A stretch of 64,000 nt of DNA from Vibrio stylophorae (GTDB lineage Bacteria; Pseudomonadota; Gammaproteobacteria; Enterobacterales; Vibrionaceae). The stretch is taken from assembly GCF_921293875.1 (NCBI RefSeq), contig NZ_CAKLDI010000001.1, forward strand, positions 1,613,915 to 1,677,914, in the 5' to 3' direction. This document shows, one piece after another, positions 25,392-34,828 of the stretch (position 1 is the first letter of the stretch; each line of letters opens with the position of its first letter). The notes below the pieces were generated by a model. That model saw nothing but the letters and a program-made list of their open reading frames with translations, did not search any database and was not told the origin of the DNA. The position numbers and the translations under genes were made by a program.

Positions 25392-27683
25392 TTAAACTTT
25401 CACACACATCACGTGATAGATACCATCCACGACTTCCGTGCCTTCCGTCTCATGCTCAAACCCAGGGAATGCTTTATCCCAGACCTCAAGACTGCGCAGA
25501 TAATTTATTTGTGGGCTGGTACTATCGCCAAAGCTTTCACCAGACATCAACATCGGAATACCCGGTGGATATGGAATAACCGCATTGGCGGCAACACGCC
25601 CTTCCAGCTGATTGGATGGCACCATCTCCACAGCATCATCCACAATTGCCTCAAAAGCAGCGCGCGGCGTCAGAACCGCTTCAGGCAAACTGGAGTATGC
25701 CAAATTGAGCTTTTCTGAGGGCGTATGCTCTTTGAGGTATTGGAACATACGCTCGCCCAAATCTTTCAGCCCCATTTCGCCATAGACATCAGGGTAATTT
25801 TCAGCAAGATCTGGCAATACCTGTTTTAATGGCACATTGCGATCGTAATTGGACTTAAAGCGCAGCAAGGTATTGACCAAAGTCGCCCATTTACCTTTGG
25901 TGATCCCCATGGAAAAGAGAAACATCACTTGAAAATCAGTGGTGCGCGTAGGCACGATGCCAAAACGCGTCAAATATTGGGTGACCAATGCAGCAGGGAC
26001 ACCGGTGTCCAAAAGCTTGCCATCATCCCCCATCCCCGGCGCAAGAATGCTGACTTTAATGGGATCGAGCATACACCAGTCTTCAGGCATATCTGCAAAA
26101 CCATGCCAGCTATCACCTGGTTTCATCACCCAAAAATCTTGGTTCGATGCCAGCAGCGCCGGATCGGCTTCTTCAAAAGGCACCTCAATGCCAGTGACCG
26201 GATCGGTCACTGTTTCCGCATTCCATGGTTTAAAGAACCAATCACCATCGGCTTCAAATTCGCGATACAAACGCCCCATGGCTTGGCGATAATCCACCGC
26301 CTCGTTGATCACCTCTTGGGTTAAGGAATAACCGCGATTACCTGCCATTTGTGACACAGCAATATCATTGGATGCACTGATGGCATAGAGCGGCGAGGTG
26401 GTGGCATGCATCATATAGGCTTGGTTAAAACGCTGAAAATCAATGGCATCTTTACCATGGCGAATATGAATATAAGATGCTTGAGACAAGGCATTGAGCA
26501 ACTTATGGGTTGAATGGGTCGCAAATACCGTCGGCTCACTATCCGAGACCGATGGTTCACCTCGCATGGCAAAGTGATCTTCATAAATTGGATTAAAACG
26601 TGCATACCCATACCAAGCCTCATCAAAATGAAGTCTTGGACTACTCTGACCTAAAATCTCTTGCACTCGCTTGGCGTTATAACACAGGCCATCGTAGGTA
26701 CAGTTCGTGATCACGGCATAAACCGGGTCTTGCTCTGCGTAATCTTTGGTGAGCGGTTCACTCTGGGCTCTGGCTTTTAGTGTGGCTTGCGCCATCTGCT
26801 GGGGATAAATCGGCCCAATAATGCCGTAACGATTACGGGTTGGCAGCATATAAACAGGCCTTGCACCCGTGAGCATCAGTCCCTGCTCAATGGATTTGTG
26901 GCAATTACGATCACAAATCGCAAGGCTATTTTCCTTCATACACACCTGCATAATGGTGCGATTGGCACCCGAGGTACCGGTTACCAGTGAGTAAGAGCGA
27001 TCAGCACCAAAAACTTTAGCGGCAAAGGCTTCGCTGTCACCAAAATAGCCCGTATGATCCAATAAAGAGCCCAGAGAGCCGCGCTCAATCCCCATATCAG
27101 AGCGAAATAGCCCTTCACCGTAATAGCTGTAAAATCGCTGACCTGCCGGCGTTTTGGTAAAACCCACCCCACCTTGGTGGCCCGGCGCGGCCCAAGAATA
27201 CTCATGTACATCGTCGTATTTCATCATTGCCGACATCAGTGGCGGTAAAAGTTGTGCTCGATAACGCTCCATTGCTGCAACTGCACGACCCACAATAAAA
27301 TCGGCGGTATCTTCTAAAATCCAAGCAAACTCATCGACGCGCGACATCAATTCGCGACTCACGGACAAGGTGATTTTTTTTCGTGAAGCCAACAAGAAAA
27401 CAGGCACCCCTTGCTGACGATGGTTGAGCTTATCGATGAGCTGAAAGAACTTCTCATTCTCTTCTGCTTGCTGCCCCGTCATTTGCGAGGTCAACATAAA
27501 ACAGTCCACCGCGATATTGGCGTTAAAAATAGAATAACAATCATCAAAGGAGGTCGCCATGGTGACCGCGACGCCCTCGGTTTGAAACTCATCTAAAAGT
27601 CGGTCGAGCGCATTTTCAATCACACCTTCTTTGACCGTATCGTTGAAAATTAAGGCATGTTTCTGTTTACCGTAGTGGGCCAT
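25392..27683 (-). CDS. adiA: degradative arginine decarboxylase
   Basis: AdiA decarboxylates arginine to agmatine and CO2, consuming a proton, and with an antiporter forms an acid-resistance system. The protein tracks E. coli AdiA along its whole length: a wing domain with FAWILEDTADF, HEYSWAAPGHQGGVGFTKT, RSDMGIERGSLGSLLDHTG, the PLP lysine in FATHSTHKLLNALSQASY (about residue 390), and the C-terminal HETEGTEVVDGIYHVMCVK. Length 763 aa is that of AdiA, not of the shorter lysine or ornithine decarboxylases. The ATG at 27683 is seven bases from AAGGA; an ATG two codons earlier is too close. It lies 55 bp after the antiporter gene, probably in one operon. Confidence 0.96.
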   Translation of the reverse strand: MAHYGKQKHALIFNDTVKEGVIENALDRLLDEFQTEGVAVTMATSFDDCYSIFNANIAVDCFMLTSQMTGQQAEENEKFFQLIDKLNHRQQGVPVFLLASRKKITLSVSRELMSRVDEFAWILEDTADFIVGRAVAAMERYRAQLLPPLMSAMMKYDDVHEYSWAAPGHQGGVGFTKTPAGQRFYSYYGEGLFRSDMGIERGSLGSLLDHTGYFGDSEAFAAKVFGADRSYSLVTGTSGANRTIMQVCMKENSLAICDRNCHKSIEQGLMLTGARPVYMLPTRNRYGIIGPIYPQQMAQATLKARAQSEPLTKDYAEQDPVYAVITNCTYDGLCYNAKRVQEILGQSSPRLHFDEAWYGYARFNPIYEDHFAMRGEPSVSDSEPTVFATHSTHKLLNALSQASYIHIRHGKDAIDFQRFNQAYMMHATTSPLYAISASNDIAVSQMAGNRGYSLTQEVINEAVDYRQAMGRLYREFEADGDWFFKPWNAETVTDPVTGIEVPFEEADPALLASNQDFWVMKPGDSWHGFADMPEDWCMLDPIKVSILAPGMGDDGKLLDTGVPAALVTQYLTRFGIVPTRTTDFQVMFLFSMGITKGKWATLVNTLLRFKSNYDRNVPLKQVLPDLAENYPDVYGEMGLKDLGERMFQYLKEHTPSEKLNLAYSSLPEAVLTPRAAFEAIVDDAVEMVPSNQLEGRVAANAVIPYPPGIPMLMSGESFGDSTSPQINYLRSLEVWDKAFPGFEHETEGTEVVDGIYHVMCVKV

Positions 27684-27738
27684 ATCCATTTCCTTTATTC
27701 ATACAATTCAAAAATATCGACATTAACAATGTGATGGT

Positions 27739-29049
27739 TTAGTTGACTCTGGCATCTCGACTGGCAATAAAGCCGTAAAAGAAGTAACCCAATAAGGTGA
27801 TCAGAGCGCCATAAAACACAGACTCCTGTCCCGTAGCGTAGGCACCATAAATGCTATAAAGCACCGCCACTGAGCCAATACTGATGGCAATGCGATACTC
27901 TTTAGGATCCACATTGGCTTGTTTCAAAATAATACCCAGTGCAGTCAGCGATAGAATGTACGGCACCATATTGATAAACACTGCAAGGTCCACCAGCACG
28001 TTAAATTGCTTCACCAAGGTTGGTGAAATAGTCATTACCGCCAACGCAAATTCCAAGGCAAACATAATCAGCATGCCCTGCACTGGTGCATCAAATCGGT
28101 TGGTTTTGGCAAAAATAGGCGGAAACAGCTTCATATCAGCGGCGGCTTTTGAAACCTGCGCATTAGTAAACTGCCAACCCAGCAAAGAGCCGATGCAGGC
28201 GATGATGGCCATAATGGTGATCACCTTGCCCACGGTATCATCAAACATATAACTAAAGACCAAGCCAAAGGGGGCATCGGAAGCGGCTAATTCATGATTG
28301 GGAACAATACCTTGAATCACGGTCGTTGATGCTACATAGGTCACGGCAGAAAAGATGGTCGCCAACATGCACGCGAGCGGTACATTACGCTTGGGATTTT
28401 CAACCGCGCCTGAGTTTGCCCCCGCCGATTCAATACCAAGAAATGCCCAAAGCGTCAGTGCAATACCTGATGAGATCGCCTTATTCACGGGTACATCATT
28501 GGGGTTCCAAGCTTCAGCAAAAATTTGGGGCTCAAACCAAAACCAGCCAATTATCGACAAGCCCAGCACAGGTATAATCACTCCCCAAACCGTCACCGAT
28601 GAAATTCGGCCGGTAATTTTGGCGCCGCGCATATTGGCAAGCAAAGTAATCGCCAAGATAACGACCACGCCAACAAAGGTGTGAATGGGCGTGCCTTTCA
28701 TCCAAGGAATAAAGGTTTCCAAGTACCCGACTGTGGTCACAGCAATGGCCACGGCACTAATCACTAAACAGACATAATAGGTATAAGAGGCAATAAAGAA
28801 GCTGGATTTACCATGGGCTTTTTGCGCGTAGGCAGACATACCACCATCTTCGGTGCAGTACATCCCGCATTTAGAAAATGCATGGGCAATACAAAGGGCA
28901 CCAATGGCGGTGATCCCCCATGCGAGCAGTGCGATACCACCGGTTTGCGCCAAACTTGAGGGTAACAAAATAATACCCGACCCCATCATATTGACAGTAA
29001 CGATGGTGGTCAGGCCAACCAATCCCATCTTATGACTACTTGAACTCAT
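27739..29049 (-). CDS. amino acid/polyamine antiporter, PotE/AdiC type
   Basis: A 436-aa, 12-TM APC-family exchanger. It has MMGSGIILLPSSLAQTGG in TM1, ITGRISSVTVWGVIIPV and the long stretch LTLWAFLGIESA...VENPKRNVP, which read closer to PotE than to AdiC or CadB. PotE exchanges putrescine for ornithine, AdiC agmatine for arginine. Placement directly upstream of adiA (gap 55 bp) implies arginine/agmatine exchange. By eye, the conserved Asn in TM3 (IGN in AdiC, IAN in PotE) is Ala here (ISA). AAGG nine bases upstream sets the start at MSSSSHKM. Confidence 0.9.
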   Translation of the reverse strand: MSSSSHKMGLVGLTTIVTVNMMGSGIILLPSSLAQTGGIALLAWGITAIGALCIAHAFSKCGMYCTEDGGMSAYAQKAHGKSSFFIASYTYYVCLVISAVAIAVTTVGYLETFIPWMKGTPIHTFVGVVVILAITLLANMRGAKITGRISSVTVWGVIIPVLGLSIIGWFWFEPQIFAEAWNPNDVPVNKAISSGIALTLWAFLGIESAGANSGAVENPKRNVPLACMLATIFSAVTYVASTTVIQGIVPNHELAASDAPFGLVFSYMFDDTVGKVITIMAIIACIGSLLGWQFTNAQVSKAAADMKLFPPIFAKTNRFDAPVQGMLIMFALEFALAVMTISPTLVKQFNVLVDLAVFINMVPYILSLTALGIILKQANVDPKEYRIAISIGSVAVLYSIYGAYATGQESVFYGALITLLGYFFYGFIASRDARVN

Positions 29050-29270
29050 CTCTGTGCGCCTTGCAAACGTATGTTTGGCTAAGCTTAGTGCGCATTTTGC
29101 AGCAGCAGCAGTCATGGCATGTCAACTTATTGAGACATCAAAAAATTAGCCCCTTGCGCTCAAGTCTCGCCCGCCGCCAGTCGTCGATAGCCGTGATTGA
29201 CCTATTACGCCATGGTGAATCAACCCATCACATTTGAAATACACCACAGTTCGACGCTGCGATTTGGCTT

Positions 29271-30884
29271 ATGCTGATGACAAAGTCCATAACAGAGTTT
29301 GATATGCACAGCCTTCCGCTTTATTGCGCCGAACAAATTCGCCAAGGGGAAATTCAATGCGCCCAATCACTTGGCATTTCGCTCTATCAATTAATGCAAA
29401 ATGCGGGGCATGCCGTGGCGATGCAGGCTCTGTCCATGGCAACAACACAACAAGCAATATGCGTCATTTGTGGCAGCGGCAATAATGGCGGCGACGGTTA
29501 TATCGCAGCCATCGCACTTTCCAAGGCCGGCCGGCAGGTTTGTATCATTGCACTCACGCCCGGTGAGCAGTTAAGTGGTGATGCGCGGCTTGCCTATCAA
29601 AGCGCCGTCACGCAGGGGGTTTCAATTCATCCCAGCAGCGCGCTTGCGCGTAACATTGCACAAAGTGATTTAATCATTGATGCGATTTTAGGCATTGGCT
29701 TGTCCGGCTCTGTTCGCCCGCACACCGAGCAAATCATTCAGGCAATTAATCGCAGTCAAAAGCCTGTCCTTAGTATCGATATTCCTTCTGGGCTCAACGC
29801 AGATACAGGCCAGCCCATGGGTGAAACCATCATCGCAACCCAAACGCTCACATTAATTGGCATCAAACAAGGGTTGGTCACGGGCAAGGCGCGAGATCAC
29901 GTTGGCACCCTAACACTGGCTGATTTAGCGTGCGCCAAGCTGCTGTTACAAACGCAAGCGCCGCGCGCTTATGGTCTCACAGCCAATGTCATTGGCCAGC
30001 GGCTACTGCCAAGAAAAGCCAGCGCACATAAGGGCAATCACGGGAAGTTATGCTGTATCGGTGGCAATCAAGGGATGTCTGGCGCGATTTGCTTGACCAC
30101 ACAAGCGGCACTTCGAAGTGGCGCAGGACTGATCAAAGTGCTTACCCATCCACACACTATCTTGCCCTTACAGCTAAGCTGCATTGAAGCCATGACTCAG
30201 CCCTTTGAGGTCGGTACAAAGAACATCGCTAATAAACCAAACGCTGAAAATATCAGCGCAATGAATTGGGCAAGCCATCTCATTTTAGGCCCAGGCCTTG
30301 GCACAGATGCTTGGGCGACTGCGCTATTTCATCATGCATTGCAACAACAAAAGCCTATGGTGCTTGATGCTGATGCCCTAACTTTATTGGCAAAGGCGCA
30401 ACATCCGCTGCGCTACGATCACTGGATATTAACACCACATCCAGGCGAAGCCGCTCGCCTTCTTCAATGCAGCGTCAGTGATATTGAACACAATCGCTAT
30501 CAAGCAGTAAAAGAGATTCAGCAGCGCTACGGCGGCGTCGTGGTGCTCAAGGGTGCTGGCTCACTCATTTGTGATGGCTATCATACGAATGTATGCCTTG
30601 CTGGAAATCCCGGCATGGCAACAGGTGGTATGGGGGACGTGCTCACGGGCATCATTGGCGCACTATTGGCACAAAACTATTCGGCCATGGATGCAGCGCG
30701 CCTTGGCGTTCTCGTGCACAGCCATGCGGCAGATACTCATGCGCAGCACTACGGGCAAATCGGCTTATTAGCGCGAGATGTGATTCAGGCGCTGCAAAGC
30801 GTATTTCATCTTGCAGGCCAAGATCGCCATAACGCATCAGCGAACCCTTTTTACGAAGCATTTGACCAACAAGCATCAAATTAA
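29271..30884 (+). CDS. nnr: bifunctional NAD(P)H-hydrate repair enzyme
   Basis: Repairs damaged, hydrated NAD(P)H. The N-terminal YjeF epimerase domain has GSGNNGGDGYIAA (from about residue 66) and DAILGIGLSG with SIDIPSGLNADTG; the C-terminal ADP-dependent dehydratase (carbohydrate-kinase fold) has HKGNHGKLCCIGG, GPGLGTD, LDADAL, LTPHPGEAARL, and GNPGMATGGMGDVLTG. Length 537 aa is normal for the two-domain enzyme (about 500). Two further ATGs follow the first and no ribosome site decides between them; MHSLPLY at 29304 is a good alternative. The usual neighbour tsaE is not present here. A short 13-bp tandem repeat covers the stop. Confidence 0.94.
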   Translation: MLMTKSITEFDMHSLPLYCAEQIRQGEIQCAQSLGISLYQLMQNAGHAVAMQALSMATTQQAICVICGSGNNGGDGYIAAIALSKAGRQVCIIALTPGEQLSGDARLAYQSAVTQGVSIHPSSALARNIAQSDLIIDAILGIGLSGSVRPHTEQIIQAINRSQKPVLSIDIPSGLNADTGQPMGETIIATQTLTLIGIKQGLVTGKARDHVGTLTLADLACAKLLLQTQAPRAYGLTANVIGQRLLPRKASAHKGNHGKLCCIGGNQGMSGAICLTTQAALRSGAGLIKVLTHPHTILPLQLSCIEAMTQPFEVGTKNIANKPNAENISAMNWASHLILGPGLGTDAWATALFHHALQQQKPMVLDADALTLLAKAQHPLRYDHWILTPHPGEAARLLQCSVSDIEHNRYQAVKEIQQRYGGVVVLKGAGSLICDGYHTNVCLAGNPGMATGGMGDVLTGIIGALLAQNYSAMDAARLGVLVHSHAADTHAQHYGQIGLLARDVIQALQSVFHLAGQDRHNASANPFYEAFDQQASN

Positions 30885-30903
30885 AGCATCAAATTAAAGC
30901 ATC
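30871..30903. repeat. 13-bp tandem repeat across the nnr stop codon
   Basis: The unit AAGCATCAAATTA occurs twice in a row from 30871 and a third, partial copy follows. The stop codon lies at the end of the first unit. Confidence 0.8.
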
Positions 30904-31128
30904 AGAAAGATGCACTTGAGCCTATCTTGCCATACCACCACTTGGCTCGATTGTATGCTTTTTCGACACATTTTTATTTTTATAGCGGCATTGATTTGTA
31001 AAAATATCAATACACTTTCGTGTTAAAAAGAAAGCAAAGGTTGCCGGAATGTGCATGTCAACTAAGCTGGATGTTAGATACCATTAGCCTGTTTTCACGT
31101 TCTTTTTCAATGATGATCCTATTGCGCC

Positions 31129-32568
31129 ATGACTTCTTCTCATTCCGATCCCAATGAACAGGTCAGTGTGCGGGTACGTGTCCGCCACCAACCTAGTAAA
31201 ACCGTTCGACGCTTTATGTCTAGCCATAAAACGCCGATTCAAGTCCTTCTGCTCTCTGCACTGGTTGGTGTCGGAGCCGGCCTGCTGGGGACACTATTTG
31301 AAATGGGGGTCAGTTGGATCTCAAGCCATCGTACCGATTGGCTTAAAACTTCAATTCTTAGTGACTTTGCACCACTGATGTGGATTGCAGCCGTTGCCCT
31401 CAGCGCTATTTTCGCCATGTTCGGCTACTACTTAGTACACCGCTTTGCGCCAGAAGCTGGCGGCTCAGGTATTCCCGAAATTGAAGGCGCAATGGATGGC
31501 GTTCGTCCGGTCCGTTGGTGGCGCGTGTTACCTGTCAAATTCTTTGGTGGCTTAGGCGCTTTAGGCTCAGGTATGGTATTGGGTCGCGAAGGTCCAACTG
31601 TACAAATGGGCGGTAACGTTGGCCAAATGATGGCTGACATCTTCCGTTTAAAAGATAAAGAGGGGGTACACACCCTGCTCGCTTCAGGTGCCGCCGGAGG
31701 CCTTGCCGCCGCCTTTAATGCACCACTAGCCGGTGTGATGTTTGTGGTCGAAGAGATGCGTCCACAATTTCGCTATAACTTGATTTCGATTAAAGCCGTG
31801 ATGATCTCGGCGATTGTATCGAACATCGTTTTTCGCATGCTACGCGGGCAAGATGCCGTTATCACCATGCCGCAATTTGACGCAGCGCCTCTCGGATCTC
31901 TTTGGTTATTCCTACTTCTCGGTCTGCTATTTGGCCTGTTCGGGGTTTGCTTTAACAAACTCGTTATTCAAACCATCGAAATGTTTCAGCGCATCCATCG
32001 CAACGAACGCAAACGCTTTGTACTAACTGGTGCTGCCATTGGTGCAGTGTTTGGTTTATTGCTGCTCTATGTGCCTGAAATTACCAGTGGTGGCATCATT
32101 TTTATTCCTGAGTTTTCGGCTGGTCATTATGGGCTTGTCGCACTACTCGCTATTTTTGCTTTTCGCCTACTCACCACACTGATCTGCTTTGGATCTGGCG
32201 CCCCAGGCGGTATTTTTGCGCCAATGCTAGCACTTGGCACCCTGTTTGGTACCTTCTTTGGCACCGCAGCCTGCCAATTATTGCCTGATTTGGGGATCTC
32301 CCCTGGCATGTTTGCCATTGCTGGTATGGGGGCATTGTTTGCGGCCACTGTTCGCGCGCCAATTACCGGCATTTTGCTCGTCATTGAAATGACCCATAAC
32401 TATGACCTGATGTTACCACTACTGATCACCACCCTAGGTGCCGTCATGGTCGCGCAGATGGCTGGCGGTAAACCTATTTATTCGCAGCTTTTACAGCGCA
32501 CGCTTGATAAGCAACGTGCGCAGCAAAAAAGTGCTGAAGCTGAAGAGGAAGCACAGCAGCCCGCTTAA
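31129..32568 (+). CDS. clcA: H+/Cl- exchange transporter
   Basis: ClcA exchanges two chloride ions for one proton and supports extreme acid resistance together with amino-acid decarboxylases. The selectivity motifs are all present: GGSGIPEIEG, GREGPTVQMGG (gating Glu), VVEEMRPQFRY (proton Glu), GGIFAPMLALG, and the central Tyr in KPIYSQLL. Length is 479 aa, with a charged N-terminal extension of about 30 residues and a Glu/Ala tail. The ATG has no evident ribosome site. Its presence near the adiA-antiporter pair is functionally apt because decarboxylase-based acid resistance needs charge compensation. A strong terminator follows. Confidence 0.95.
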   Translation: MTSSHSDPNEQVSVRVRVRHQPSKTVRRFMSSHKTPIQVLLLSALVGVGAGLLGTLFEMGVSWISSHRTDWLKTSILSDFAPLMWIAAVALSAIFAMFGYYLVHRFAPEAGGSGIPEIEGAMDGVRPVRWWRVLPVKFFGGLGALGSGMVLGREGPTVQMGGNVGQMMADIFRLKDKEGVHTLLASGAAGGLAAAFNAPLAGVMFVVEEMRPQFRYNLISIKAVMISAIVSNIVFRMLRGQDAVITMPQFDAAPLGSLWLFLLLGLLFGLFGVCFNKLVIQTIEMFQRIHRNERKRFVLTGAAIGAVFGLLLLYVPEITSGGIIFIPEFSAGHYGLVALLAIFAFRLLTTLICFGSGAPGGIFAPMLALGTLFGTFFGTAACQLLPDLGISPGMFAIAGMGALFAATVRAPITGILLVIEMTHNYDLMLPLLITTLGAVMVAQMAGGKPIYSQLLQRTLDKQRAQQKSAEAEEEAQQPA

Positions 32569-32585
32569 CTCAATGCATATTCAAC

Positions 32586-32616
32586 AAAAAAGCCAAGGCA
32601 TTGCCTTGGCTTTTTT
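32586..32616 (+). terminator. rho-independent terminator
   Basis: AAGCCAAGGCA and TGCCTTGGCTT pair with a one-base centre (functionally CATTG loop), with A and T runs outside. Nearly the same hairpin recurs at 34014-34046 and a shorter relative at 25344-25370. Confidence 0.9.
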
Positions 32617-32635
32617 ATATAAAGTCACGCATGAC

Positions 32636-33043
32636 TCATTCATTGACCTGCGCTAAATAACGTTGTTTTAACGCAGGATGCCACAATGTCTTCATGGCCA
32701 AAGACAACGCCATGATAGATGCGACAGCAAAAACAATCTCAATACACAGCAACACAACCACACCATGCTGCAACAGCAAATAAACCGACATCGCAATGAT
32801 AGCCAATGAGAGCGCAATAAAGAGCGGCGCAATGAATGCCCCCAATCGCCAACACCAAGCTTTAAATTCATGAGCATTGCGCGCAACAGCTAAAGCCAGC
32901 ACCAATTGCAAAAGCGGCACCATCAAACGTGTGATGTTATGCTGATCACCTTGAATCAGCACCAATCCCACATGGATGCACTGCACCATGGCAAATGCAT
33001 AAAAATACTGGGTCATCTGCTTCATGCGATCAAAGGTATTCAT
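32636..33043 (-). CDS. membrane protein with four TM segments, 135 aa
   Basis: Not recognised. Four hydrophobic helices are visible, around residues 10-30, 38-54, 66-88 and 94-118, with short loops and a basic C terminus (KQRYLAQ). No charged or cysteine residues inside the helices hint at catalysis. It converges with clcA and has no clear operon partner, as the region upstream is a long non-coding gap. Confidence 0.6.
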   Translation of the reverse strand: MNTFDRMKQMTQYFYAFAMVQCIHVGLVLIQGDQHNITRLMVPLLQLVLALAVARNAHEFKAWCWRLGAFIAPLFIALSLAIIAMSVYLLLQHGVVVLLCIEIVFAVASIMALSLAMKTLWHPALKQRYLAQVNE

Positions 33044-33488
33044 GGCTAAATCACTCGATTATTCTAAAAACAACATCTTGGCGTGCTGTGTCTAAAAGTA
33101 CAAGCGCAGCGCTGTTATTTGATTACATTTTGCCTACTTAAACGCAACATTGTTCGTAAGATATACTGCAGTGCTACTTCTGAGCTATGTCCTACCCGCA
33201 GCCTCACCATCAATATGAATCTTTACACCCACTCTGAGAGATGCAGTGCATCCACTTGAAATCAATATGAAAAGTGGTTTAAGTGAAAACACATTCATCA
33301 TCAATCTCACTTTATTTTTGCAGTCTGATTCACAAATTTTTGTCTTCTCTATGACTTTCTTATTATAAAACAATGAATTAGACCGAAATGCCATGCGTTA
33401 AATATAAAAAATCATTTAATTTCATAGAGATAGCACTGATGATTCTTCTATCAATCAACACCAAGCAATCAACTGCAAGTGAGTTTCT
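33044..33488. other. AT-rich intergenic region
   Basis: No credible gene. It contains the direct repeat ATCAATATGAA at 33209-33219 and 33261-33271, and CCACTT/AAGTGG inverted around the second copy. These could belong to the promoter of the downstream exported-protein gene, but I cannot assign a regulator. Confidence 0.4.
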
Positions 33489-33983
33489 ATGAACCGTAAA
33501 TCGACATTAGCGCTATTGGCCCTTTTCACCCTCAGCACACCAGCACTTGCGGCTGGTATTGGCATCAAAGCAAAAGCAGCGCAATCACAAGCACAAGAGC
33601 GTATTCAAACGGAAGTCGCGCAAGTAGCTCAAAGCTGTGGCAATGCCACATTAACCGCAACAATCGACTGGAGCGCGTGGTCTGGCTATGACTACAGCAC
33701 CGAGCGTATGGATGGCGAAAAAGCGGCACGCTGGACTAGCGGTGTCATTAACAACATCTATAACGATATGATCAATCTTTGTACCAAGCACGAATATGCA
33801 TCCGCCTACAAAGCTGAGCTATCAAAGATCACCACCATCAACTTCTCAGGCCACGCTGATTTTGCAGTCCGAGACACCGCGTTTAAACTCTCTGAAGATG
33901 GCACTGTACTCAATGTTACTCTAAACGGTAACGGCGCTTACAACAGCAAGTTTGCCAACTTCCTTGAAGCCGTATGGGAATAA
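33489..33983 (+). CDS. exported hypothetical protein, 164 aa
   Basis: The N terminus is a cleavable signal peptide (cleaved near ALAAG), so the protein is periplasmic or secreted. The mature part has a central pair of cysteines (SCGNATL and NLCTKHEYAS) that could form one disulfide and a C-terminal beta-rich region (VLNVTLNGNGAYNSKFANFL). I do not recognise the family. GTGAG eight bases upstream is a usable ribosome site. The gene stands alone and ends at a strong terminator. Confidence 0.7.
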   Translation: MNRKSTLALLALFTLSTPALAAGIGIKAKAAQSQAQERIQTEVAQVAQSCGNATLTATIDWSAWSGYDYSTERMDGEKAARWTSGVINNIYNDMINLCTKHEYASAYKAELSKITTINFSGHADFAVRDTAFKLSEDGTVLNVTLNGNGAYNSKFANFLEAVWE

Positions 33984-34013
33984 ACTCAATTCAGCCTTCC
34001 TCATGCTCAATAC

Positions 34014-34046
34014 AAAAAAGCCAAGGCGTTTGCCTTGGCTTTTTTT
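34014..34046 (+). terminator. rho-independent terminator
   Basis: AAGCCAAGGC and GCCTTGGCTT pair around GTTT, with A and T runs outside. It lies between the convergent exported-protein and SUFU-domain genes. Confidence 0.9.
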
Positions 34047-34069
34047 AATTCGACCCATTTAATGCTCAA

Positions 34070-34714
34070 TTATATGCTCGCACCAATGTTGGGCCGCGTG
34101 ATATCAATCAAATCCGTCGCGCCATATAGATGAAAACCATCGAGCAATGGATCAATCCCCTGCTCTAACTTTAGGGTCATCTCTTCATCATAAAGCGGTA
34201 CCAAAGCAAAATAGTGCACTGTTTTATCGCTTTCTAATGGCAGCTGATAAAAGCTTTGCGGGACATGCAATGAAGGCACAATCATCATCCCACTCATTTT
34301 TGTATTGTCAGCAAAGGGCTCAGATGGATCGCCATTGGGTAAGGTATGCCCCCATCCCAGCCAGGTTTTATACTGCTTTGGAAAACGCGCAATAAATTTG
34401 AGCTGGGCGATGGGCCAATACCATTGCGACTGGCGAAACGCATTTTCATTCACTTCCCACTCTTGCGGCAGGGTGACCATTAGCTCCAAATGCTGCGGTG
34501 CTTGCACACCCAAAGGCAAATTCATGGGGTGATCGCTCATTCCTGCGGTGATTAATGTATGAAAAGGGCGCGTTTGCGTCGGTTTGATGTGGTAAATATC
34601 GATAGGCTGCAGATCAGCACTGAGATCATGATAAATCTGGTCAACTGGCGCAATGTGCTCGCTGATATGCTGCTGCATACGCTGGCGATGTTCCTGGACA
34701 AAATTCACGTTCAT
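34070..34714 (-). CDS. suppressor of fused (SUFU) domain protein
   Basis: A 214-aa soluble protein matching the bacterial SUFU family, which shares a fold with the animal Hedgehog regulator but has an unknown bacterial role. Matching segments are HTLITAGMSDHPMNLP, ELMVTLPQEWEV, WPIAQLKFIARFPKQYKTW, and FALVPLYDEEM. Such proteins are frequently linked to toxin immunity or stress contexts, but no toxin lies nearby. AAGGA is about 11 bases before the ATG. It is a single-gene unit. Confidence 0.88.
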   Translation of the reverse strand: MNVNFVQEHRQRMQQHISEHIAPVDQIYHDLSADLQPIDIYHIKPTQTRPFHTLITAGMSDHPMNLPLGVQAPQHLELMVTLPQEWEVNENAFRQSQWYWPIAQLKFIARFPKQYKTWLGWGHTLPNGDPSEPFADNTKMSGMMIVPSLHVPQSFYQLPLESDKTVHYFALVPLYDEEMTLKLEQGIDPLLDGFHLYGATDLIDITRPNIGASI

Positions 34715-34828
34715 AACGACACACTTCCTTGTGAATGAGATGCCAGCATAACATCTGCGCTGCAGTGACGATAGCGAAAGGACTTAAAGCAAAACCAACC
34801 ACTACGCCATTTCTGAGATGGTTTGAGA

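Noticed and set aside
25392-27683. Lysine or ornithine decarboxylase call for the decarboxylase
   Set aside because: Length and motifs (FAWILEDTADF, IERGSLGSLLDHTG, DGIYHVMCVK) match AdiA along the full sequence.
33185-33394. Minus-strand open frame in the AT-rich gap before the 164-aa exported protein
   Set aside because: No ribosome site, odd composition and no recognisable domain.
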